Below, one piece after another: positions 31,715 through 40,652 of a stretch of 64,000 nt of DNA. The notes under the pieces were generated by a model. It did not search any database, was not told the DNA's origin, and saw only the letters and a program-made list of their open reading frames with translations. How positions within the stretch are numbered: position 1 is the first letter of the stretch; each line of letters opens with the position of its first letter. This DNA comes from Stentor roeselii (lineage: Eukaryota; Ciliophora; Heterotrichea; Heterotrichida; Stentoridae): positions 1 to 64,000 of the forward strand of contig RSEH01000159.1 of assembly GCA_006503475.1 (NCBI GenBank), read 5' to 3'. Both the position numbers and the translations under genes were made by a program.

Positions 31715-32430
31715 TTATATACAAATAAGGACACCATACAGATAATCAAATAATATAGAATAATTATCTAACTAATATATTATAGAAAGTACCTCACAAA
31801 AAGAAAGAATTCAATTTAAAGGTATAGCTATTAAGTTGAATAACATACCTTATAGATAACTCAATATATTTATATATATATTTAAACTTATATTATTTTC
31901 AAATATATATCATAAGATTATTCAACAATAAATACAATCTTCATCTATTTACAAAGCATTTTATTCAGTTAAGGGCTTGGGCTAGTCGATTCCGTGTTAA
32001 AATTTTTACATTACATCATATTAACCTTAAAAGTATCAACCAATTCGCAAGTTTATAATTTATTATAATTAAATCTAGATGAGAATTAGATATAAGTATA
32101 AGAAGATTAAGAATCATGATGGTTGGATTGATTGCCAAGCATATTATTTACAATACATAAAAAGTTCATAACAAGGTGATTTTATAGATCTAACATTAAT
32201 AAGCATTACTAAAATAACTCCATGAAAACCAAAACTATATTTTAGAATATTTCTAGTGATTTCATCTACAATCGGCAGTTTATTTCAGTCGAAGATTGAT
32301 AACTTTAAGATCTTTCTTTCAGATTTTTTAATGATAAAAAGAATATATACCTAGTTTAACTAATAAAAATTTCAGATAATTAACCTTATCACTATAAAAA
32401 AGAACAAAACTTTTAATAAATAATAATTAC
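31715..32430. other. Intergenic spacer in the paralogue array
   Basis: About 715 nt, strongly AT-rich, with TATATA runs near 31870. No ORF, paralogue fragment or RNA gene recognised. Confidence 0.4.
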
Positions 32431-34820
32431 CTATTCAACCCATTTATCTAATAAATTTTCAGTCATAATAGTACCGCATGCAGGACAATTCATATTGTCA
32501 CCAACACATTCAAAACAAACTTTTACATTGCAAGAATTACATTTTTTATCATTAAACTTTGATATTTTGTGATCAGTGCAACAAAGACAATAAATAACCA
32601 GATCTTTTCCTAATACATTAACAGAAATTTTCATATAATCGTCAATTGAGTGAGGATTATAACAATTAATATTGTATTTAAGCCAGCATTTTTTGCAAAA
32701 ACCTTTATAGCTTTCGTTATGACTAAAATTGTCAAAAATTGTTATAATTCCACATTGGTTACAAGGAAACATATTATCCATATTGCTACGAGCAACTTCT
32801 TTTGAAACTTCACATCTAGGACATCTACCTTCTGCATAAATTCTTATCAGACATAATTTGCAATGGAAATTTTGGTTAAAATCCATTGGAATATCTATTT
32901 GATAATCGAATTTCGAGATGCAGAGGCAACAAGTCGCTTTTTTATCATTTTTTACTTTAAAGTTTCGAAAGTATATTGAGTTTTCATCATCTTTTAGGAA
33001 ATTTATAACCAAAATTCTTTTATTTGGACATTTTGGGCAATTGAGTTCATAATCATGAATTTTCCGTCTTTGGAAAAAATTCCCTTGGCATTTTTCCAAA
33101 ATATAATTTTTCATACAGTCAAAATGAAAACAGCATCCATCTTTTGTATAAAAAACTCTTTCTGAACTAAAATTTTTATTGCAATAATGACAATTTACTT
33201 CAAATTGGCATAAATCATAATTCAATATTTTATAGTGGTTTAAATATTGATAGTTTTCATCTAACTTACTGATTTCTTCGGCCTTGATTTTCAGTAAACG
33301 AATTTCTTCTTTTTCTATAATTTCTTTCATATAAAACGGTTTATTCTCGTTAATTGAACTAAAACTATTTGAAACAAACGAATTATGAACATCACTCAGT
33401 TTTTTAAAAAATTCATCAAATTTCCTTGCATTTTTCTTCAATTCTTTTTCCTTCAATTCATTTTGTTTCAATTTATTAATCAAATCATTTTCCTGAAAAT
33501 TAGAAATTAAAGATTTTCTATAATTGCATTCTCCTGATAAAGGATTATAGTTATCCAAATATTCTTCTCGTCTTGTAATCAGCACGGATAGGTTAAATTG
33601 ATTTTCTTGATAAGATGTAGCTAAAAAGTGAAAAATAGGTCTACAAAGAGTTTTTCTTTGATAAAAATAACTTCTTGATAATCTTCCTCTGTCATTTAAA
33701 GTTATAATTGCAGATATTCCAAATATTTTACATAAAAGTTTTAATGTATTGAAATCTTCTTTTAAATAATTGTTTATTTGTAGTTCTGGAAGCTCTTTTA
33801 AAGATTCTTTGCATTTAACTGCAAGTGATATAAGTTTTTTACAATTTTCTATCAGTTCATCTAGGTTAATATTTTTAAGTCCAATAGCCCTATTTAATTT
33901 AAGACTTTTGTACATAGTTTTCTTTTTAATGAAATATTTATAAACTGCTTCCAAATATTTGTCATTTGGAAATCTATTACAATAAGAAATAAACTGATAA
34001 GCAAAAGCTTTGATTTGATTATTTTCATGACTAATTCTAATGAAACTTGAATAATCTGTGCTTAATTCTTCTATAAAATTACTATTTAAATTAGGAAATG
34101 AGTTGATTGGCTGTCTATTCATTGAAATATTCTCATTATTAAAGATATTCTGTTGTAAGTTTTCTTGGTTATTCGGTGAAGGACTTAAGCTTACTGAATC
34201 ATGATTTTCGAATATATAAGGCTCGCGATTACAACTTTTTTTAACCATCGTCAAGAAGTTATGTTTATGTGACTTAAAAATGAGTTTTTTGCATGGAATG
34301 TGGTATTTGTTATTTATTTTTATTATTGTTAGCCTGATGTATCTTCCTAGCACCCTTGGCTCATAAATAGAAAGATTTTGATTTTCATTGATTAAAGTTA
34401 TTGCAACTTTGAAATGATTCATAAAACCAATGCAACAATCGATATCTGATTTATTATTATAGAACTTTGAAACAGTTCTTAAAAATCGATCTTTCTTGGT
34501 TATGTAAAATTTTTCCAGTTCATTAAAGAATCTTGATAAAGAATCTCTAATAGTATCTTAGTGTTGATAATATTTTGGTTGATAATGAATGTTTGGAGGC
34601 TTGGATCTACTATTTCATTGATCTGAATTGAAATTCTTGAAGTTAATTCTTTATATTTTTCTGTATCTGAGCTATACGCCTGAAGTGTTAAATTAAAGAG
34701 ATAGCAACTCATAAGAGACTGAAAAAGATTATCTTCACATCCAAATTGAGAAATACCTTTAATATTAGGAAACTTTGCATTATGATAGTCACTAAACCAA
34801 TTCTTAATATTAAAATCCAT
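32431..34820 (-). CDS. Array paralogue D: otubain-like/RING-like protein, frameshifted in first domain
   Basis: Two overlapping open frames. The first (34820 to 34500) encodes the start of the N-terminal domain (ISQFGCEDNLFQSLMSCYLFNL); the second (open from about 34555 down to 32431, first ATG at 34422) encodes the rest. Comparison with the paralogues puts the switch near 34550-34560, where one base appears missing; no 15-16-nt GT...AG intron lies there. Otubain-like region: HENNQIKAFAYQF, LKLLCKIFGISAII, ITRREEYLDNY. RING-like: CHYC ... GCCFHFDC ... CPKC. Further C-x2-C modules run to the end. Either a damaged gene, a sequencing error or recoding; the long intact second frame suggests recent change. 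Confidence 0.65.
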
Positions 34821-35372
34821 ATTTTTATTAGAAATATAGAATATATATCAAATGAAAAGAGATGTAAACTCATTTCCAGAAATAATAGAAGATTCTAACA
34901 TAGATAGGTTAAATTTAAGCAAATCTTGCTAGTTAGAAAATCAACAGAAAAATAACTTTTCCTATAAATAGATTCTTAATATAATTCATTATATTCCTAT
35001 TTGATATTCCGATTTTCTAATACAAAATGCTTTTTTTATTAATATAGTCACATAGAAAAAAATATAGTTCTTCTTATATTCACTCATGGACCTTTGAAGA
35101 GAAACTAAACAAAAATCAATTTTCCCAAAGATTGAAACATCAAATATTTTTTAGAGATAACTATACTTAAAATATTTTGTTTAAATGAAGTTGCTGGTCA
35201 AAGCTAAAGGCTAATAGTAAACTTTCCTCATCTCCTTTCACTTCAGGACAATACTAAACTAAACAAACCAGATAAATTAAACTAAAATAAATAGAAAATT
35301 TTTACCTTATCACATAAAACAATAAATCTTTAGCTCTAATCCAAAAGATTAAAATCCAAATCATCGATAAAT
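34821..35372. other. Intergenic spacer between divergent genes
   Basis: About 550 nt of AT-rich sequence between paralogue D and the B-box/WD40 gene. No further feature seen. Confidence 0.4.
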
Positions 35373-36367
35373 ATGTCTTGTTCTTATCATGGCTGTCTTA
35401 AAGATATCAGAAAATCTTGTAAAGTTTGCCAGAAAATTTCATATTGGTGCATGATTCACTCAGGAATTCACGAAGATGAAACAGAACACGAGCTTCTACG
35501 TCTTTCAGAAGAAGAATTAAAATCGATATCAACAAAAAACCTAAACATCCAAATCAACAATATCATACTTCAAATAATGAATGACACTGAAAAAATAATC
35601 ACAGCTTTAAAAAAATCCTCAAATGAAACAATAAAAAACCTCAAAAAAACATCGAAAAATATAAAAAATATTTCTGAGCTTGAAAAATTTCGATTTTCAG
35701 AGGAAAGAATATCTTTTCTTATAGATGAAGTAGAACAGATCTCAAAAGACATGAAAATCAGCAAAACAAGACAAATAATTGATTTAGAACAAAAACTTGA
35801 AGAAAAAGAAAAAATACTTCAAGATGTTGAAAGTTTAAAACGTGTCTTGGCAACCTTAGAAAAAAGTGAAGGGAAAATGGTATGTGAGAGTAGGAAAGGT
35901 TATGCCTATGTAAAGATTCAATCTTTAAATAAAGAAGATAAATTAAAATACTTCTGGGAGATTACTGGAGAAAGGTGGATAATTAATAATTATTCAGAAT
36001 TGCAAGTTCGGGGCTGGTATAGAAAATTATTTTTTTCTGATGATGGAAAATACGCTTTTTTCTGTAATCACTAGTCAGGTAATATTGAAAAAGATTGTAA
36101 TTCACATTGAAGTCGGTGATCTTCATTGAAGGCTGTAATTTAAAAAGAAGCTAGTAACTTTAAACGAAGCTAGTAATATATAAACAAGGTCGTAACATTC
36201 ATTTAGGTAAGGGATGTAAAGGCTGTATCATGTGTGTAGTGCATGTTTGGAACCTGGAAAGCAAGAAGTGTGAGATCAGTACTTGTGAACCCCAAGACCC
36301 CAAGACAAGGGAGTGGATGGGCCGGTACCCGGAGTGTTGCTATAAGCCAATGGGGTACTTCCTTTAG
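35373..36367 (+). CDS. B-box-like / coiled-coil / WD40-type protein with a string of tiny introns
   Basis: The unspliced frame stops after 233 aa. Removing ten 15-16-nt GT...AG units gives a 279-aa protein. The N-terminus is a B-box-like zinc site (C3, C8, C16, C19, C26, H29, H33, H39), followed by a coiled coil (about 60-165) and a short beta-propeller segment. After splicing, SDDGKYAFF continues as YFGSTSRLHVWNLESKK, a regular WD40 strand-turn-strand with its Trp in place; the unspliced read loses this. The exon after the string (36243-36367) is open to TAG and noticeably less AT-rich. Only about one propeller blade is present, so this may be a shortened member of a larger family. It is the only plus-strand gene within the paralogue array. 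Function unknown. Confidence 0.6.
36064..36242 (+). other. String of ten tiny introns separated by 0- or 3-nt exons
   Basis: Ten units start with GT, end with AG and are 15 or 16 nt long, at 36064, 36079, 36097, 36116, 36135, 36154, 36173, 36192, 36207 and 36225. Eight have A at position 10, as the four ordinary introns do; the last two have G there. They are separated by ATT, TCG, GCT, CTA, CTA, GTC, GCT and TGC, except for two abutting pairs (36064/36079 and 36192/36207) with AG|GT junctions. Units 3-7 form a 19-bp tandem repeat. Removing all ten keeps frame and yields Y-F-G-S-T-S-R-L-H-V-W. A decayed repeat insertion is the alternative. Confidence 0.6.
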
Positions 36368-36536
36368 TTAGTTTTAACTTAAATATTCTAAAATTTAAAC
36401 AAAATCTTGAAGCTAAACCAACAGAAAAATAATTTGATTCAATTGATAGCCTAAAGTTCCTTATTCATCAACCAATACCAATCATATAAAAATCCCTCAA
36501 AATTTAAACCATAAATCTACTAAATTATCTCTATTT

Positions 36537-38927
36537 CTACTTCCAAAGTCCATAAGGATTTACATTATAAACCGACCCACAGTTCTGACATTTATCAGAA
36601 TTAGAGCACAAACAACAAATTTGCTGAGAAGCACAACTATTACAAAATTTATAACTAAAAGTCTTCGGTCTCGGTTTTGTACAAATTTCACAATATATAT
36701 AATTTTTCTGCTCAAACAAATTAATAAAAGCAGAAATAGTTTGCTCGTCATATCCTTGATTAACATATTGTCTCAAACATTCAATCCAACACTTCAAGCA
36801 CATGACCCGATCACTGTTTGAATCAATTCGAAAGTTACCAACACAACATTGCTGGTTACAATTAGAACAAGTGACTAACATTTCATCACTTTCAATAAAC
36901 TTCTCTCTTTCTTTTTTGCATTCTTTGCAAAATTGATAGATATAAACCCTTGCCAAGCATTCCTGACAATGAAAATTTTCTATATCAATGTCATTTGTAG
37001 GCTGCATAGAAATGTTTTTCTTGCAGTAACAACAAGCGATTTTTTTTTCAATGAAAAATTTTAATGTTTTTAGGTTATATGCATTGTCTGGGTGTTTCAA
37101 GTAACTGATAATCGAAATTTCTTTATTTGGACAACTTGGACAGATAATGTCGAAATCATGAATATTTTCGAATTGAAAGGAATCACTTTTATAAACATTT
37201 TCCAGCAATTTTTTCACACAATCAAAATGAAAAAAACACCCATTTTGTGAAAAGTAACTTTTTATTGATTTATCAGCTGGACATCTGCATTGATGACAAA
37301 TTGTTACTATGTTATTTGATCTGATTTTCAAGATTTCAAGATTTTCTAGATTTAAACTTGTGATTTGAGTGGTTTTGTAATTTTTGTTCATTTCTTTCAT
37401 TTGCATGATTTTTTCATCTATCATCTCGATTGGATAAATCGGGTCGCTGTATTTAAAATGGTCTACAAATGACTTTATTACGGAATTTTGAACGTCTGCG
37501 AGACAGGATAAAAAATAAGTAAAATTCGCATCGTGATTGGGGTTTGAGTTGTTTTCTTGGATTTTACTGGAAGAGGATTTTAGATTCATTTGGTCAGTGA
37601 TTTTTATTTGAATTTTTGATGATTTCTGACTACCAAAGTCAAACCTTTCTACATAATCCGCTTTTTTAGTAAACATTACATAAACTTTTTTTCTGTTCGC
37701 TTCTTTACTCATTCCATAGAAGTGAAAATCCGGATAAAATCCTTCAGTGCTGCAATTGACAACTTTTCTTTTATATTTTTTACTTTCTTCATATATCACC
37801 GTTGAAGTTACTCCAAAAATCCTACTAAGAACATGAATAGTCTTAAAATCACAGTCAAGATCTTCATTCTTTTGAAAAGGCATCAGATCTCTAAAGACAC
37901 TCGCAGTTTGCACTGCTGTATCAAAAACTTTAATGCAAATTTCAAATAACTCTAACAAAGATGACCTAGAAAGGTTTTCCCCTGATGATAAATTCAACTC
38001 GCACATTGTCTTTCGCTGAGAAAATAAAGTGATTAAGCCTCGGCAGTACTCATTACTTGAAAAAAGAGAAAGGTATCGATGAAGTTGATAGGAAAATGCT
38101 CTGATTTGATTTTGGTTTTCTGAGATTGTTACACAACTGGAGTATTCTAATTCAAGTTCTGTTTTTATTTCATCTGCGACTTGAAAGAAGCTTATTGGGT
38201 ACCTTTTTGAGACTCTTGTGACTTTGTCAAGAATTTTTGGGTTGATTTCAAAGACTTCGTCATCTTCTGGGTCTGATTGAATTAAAGAAGCTTGAGAATT
38301 AATTGAGGTTAGGGGAGCTGAGTAGAAATAAGGACTTGATTCAAAAAATTGATCGTATGTATCGAATTTTCCATATTTTCCTACCCAGTCTAGTTCCTTT
38401 GTTAAGCAAAGAGAGAAGATATTTTCACGTTCGACTATTCTTAGAATCATGTGCCTGGTTAAAGGGGAAGGATGAAATTCGGCAGTATCCTTATTATTCG
38501 AGATGATTTTTACAATAACATCAAAGGTGTTAGCAAAATTTTGACACTTCTCTCTAAGTGAAGTTCCAAAGTTCAATCTCGACATGATTTTTGATAGTGT
38601 TATATTTGAGCTTGGCAGAGAATGGTTTTTAATATACCAAAAACATGCTGAAATTTCTGATTGCAAATTGATATTTGTAGTTTCATAATAGTTAATTATT
38701 GTTTTTATAATCTCTGATGTGTCTATTGACTTGTTGAAGATTGCATCGACTTTCCTTTTATATTTGATGAAATCTGAATCAGAGGATTTATTTCTGTGAA
38801 GTACAAGATTATAGAGAAATGAACTTATCAGACAAGCTAAAATCTCTTCACATCCAAGACTTATAGTGAAAGCAATATCTGGAGCTGAAGCGAATGAACA
38901 AGGAATAAGAGTTTGATACTCACTCAT
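36537..38927 (-). CDS. Array paralogue E: otubain-like/RING-like protein
   Basis: A 796-aa intact full-length member. First N-terminal domain at about 20-215 (SLGCEEILACLISSFLYNL ... HMILRIVE). An acidic linker SDPEDDEVFEIN precedes the otubain-like domain (about 235-430): YSSCVTISENQNQIRAF, DFKTIHVLSRIFGVTSTVI, FHFYG, and TKKADYVERF in place of the GHYD motif. Helical linker at about 460-540. RING-like module (CHQC ... GCFFHFDC ... CPSC, about 545-610) lacks one of the eight usual ligands. C-x2-C modules follow at about 625-665, 685-715 and 740-790. Very similar to paralogue F, with two nearly identical tracts. No membrane segment or signal peptide. Confidence 0.75.
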   Translation of the reverse strand: MSEYQTLIPCSFASAPDIAFTISLGCEEILACLISSFLYNLVLHRNKSSDSDFIKYKRKVDAIFNKSIDTSEIIKTIINYYETTNINLQSEISACFWYIKNHSLPSSNITLSKIMSRLNFGTSLREKCQNFANTFDVIVKIISNNKDTAEFHPSPLTRHMILRIVERENIFSLCLTKELDWVGKYGKFDTYDQFFESSPYFYSAPLTSINSQASLIQSDPEDDEVFEINPKILDKVTRVSKRYPISFFQVADEIKTELELEYSSCVTISENQNQIRAFSYQLHRYLSLFSSNEYCRGLITLFSQRKTMCELNLSSGENLSRSSLLELFEICIKVFDTAVQTASVFRDLMPFQKNEDLDCDFKTIHVLSRIFGVTSTVIYEESKKYKRKVVNCSTEGFYPDFHFYGMSKEANRKKVYVMFTKKADYVERFDFGSQKSSKIQIKITDQMNLKSSSSKIQENNSNPNHDANFTYFLSCLADVQNSVIKSFVDHFKYSDPIYPIEMIDEKIMQMKEMNKNYKTTQITSLNLENLEILKIRSNNIVTICHQCRCPADKSIKSYFSQNGCFFHFDCVKKLLENVYKSDSFQFENIHDFDIICPSCPNKEISIISYLKHPDNAYNLKTLKFFIEKKIACCYCKKNISMQPTNDIDIENFHCQECLARVYIYQFCKECKKEREKFIESDEMLVTCSNCNQQCCVGNFRIDSNSDRVMCLKCWIECLRQYVNQGYDEQTISAFINLFEQKNYIYCEICTKPRPKTFSYKFCNSCASQQICCLCSNSDKCQNCGSVYNVNPYGLWK

Positions 38928-40652
38928 ATTGTCTATATTTATACTTATTTCGTCTTAATATGGAAATTTATATTATATTTTAAAATGCGAACTTAAAGTC
39001 AATTATTATATTTAGGGGTATTATTTAAGCTATCCTGGAAATTATCGAAAAAAATAACTTAGTGCTCTGCTGATCATAGGAATTTACAAAATCTATAAGT
39101 TTTCATTTCATTTAAAACACATATTATTGTCAGAAAACGTTGATTTCATCCATGATTAGTCCAAATCAATTCAATATCTGAAAATAAATTTTACAGAATC
39201 TTTTTGATTTTAAAATAATTCATCGATATAAAAATATCTTATCTTCTTAAAATTTAATCAATCATGAGTGATATCTTTCACTAATCGAGTAATATTCCCA
39301 AATAAACCAACTAAAGATGTTTAAATTATCCCAAAGTTCTAATAGCAATTGTTTATGCATAGATCATTATTCTATACTTTTCCAAAAAATGAAGAATTTT
39401 TACCTTTGGATCAGTGCATATATCTTAATTTAAATTTAAATAATCAAAGGCTATCATTTATATTATGATAAGTATTACATTTGATAATAATGTTTTCCAA
39501 TCAAAGCCAAGTTCTTAATATTCTGAAGTAGATTATCAATATGAGTATTTCTAATATTTTTGAAGACTACAAACAAAAGAATGAAATCTTTAATTATATA
39601 GCTTGCAGCTCTTTAAAAATGTAAAGAATAAGCCTTATTGAGCCAAATGCTATTTTCAAACACTCTTTAGATTTATCTTAAATTAATCTGAATAAAAAGT
39701 CTAATCAGAAGTCAGAATTTTCTATTGTTTAAAAATTACCAATTTTAGAATTTTATGACAGGAGAAATCTTTCAATGGAATAAAAATTTAAAGAGCATTA
39801 AAAATATTGATTAACCTTGAAGATGTCTTTATAATAGAAAAGTGTCTAGCAATAAAAATTTCATTTTTCCATTTATCACTATTAGTATTTTTTATTTAGA
39901 TATAAAGAAATGTGAACTTTGAGGTAATCGCATCGAATTTATATATATTAAGATTATTTTCAATATGGCTTTGAATAAGGAAGCTTGGATTAAGTGATTA
40001 TAAAATAGTAAAATTTTTAATTTTAATTTTAAGTTGTTTATTTAGAAATATTTTTCAGACTATTATCGTTAAACATAATAGATGAATTAATTTATCTATT
40101 TTAATCATTAATATATTTTAGTAATTCTACTTTATTACAAACAACTAACTGATAATAAAAATTGACATTAATGCAATCAAACAATTTCTGGTAGAAGATA
40201 AAGATTGATTGATAAAGGAAATTATATTATCGAAGAATTCATATTTACGGTATTCTCTCATCTTAAACTACCATTTAATCTCCAAATCACAATGATATAA
40301 ATTTTCCTCTTCAAAGTATTAAACTTATTGATAAGATAAATTATTGGATAATCGAAGTACTGTCTTCTTTGAAACTTTTTAGAGTGCTTGCTTGATCAAT
40401 TCTTGTTGAAGCTTTTAACAGCTTTTCCATAAATATCTGAATCATTTTAACAAGATCTTAATTAAGCTTAATATAATTACATAAAAAATGAAATATTTTT
40501 ATAAGCCTAACTACTAAAATTTATCATTAAGATAATTGTTAAATTAATCTAAAAGTCTTATTGCTTCGTGGAGTAGAAAACAGAAAGGTTATTCCGTATT
40601 CATTTCATTAATCCTTATCTTAAAATATTAATTTATCTATCAAAATCTCTAA
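38928..40652. other. Large AT-rich spacer between paralogues E and F
   Basis: About 1.7 kb without a gene. Very AT-rich, no clear repeats, paralogue fragments or RNA genes. The 5' leader of paralogue E shares the element TATAGACAA with that of F, next to the start codon. Confidence 0.45.

Noticed and set aside
31975-32015. Less AT-rich patch (AAGGGCTTGGGCTAGTCGATTC) that looked tRNA-like
   Set aside because: No acceptor, D, anticodon and T arms could be paired, and the B-box-like word is out of place.
36064-36239. One conventional intron of 176 nt instead of a string
   Set aside because: Kept as an alternative but disfavoured: all other introns here are 15 nt, and deleting the whole block removes the seven residues that complete the WD40 turn.
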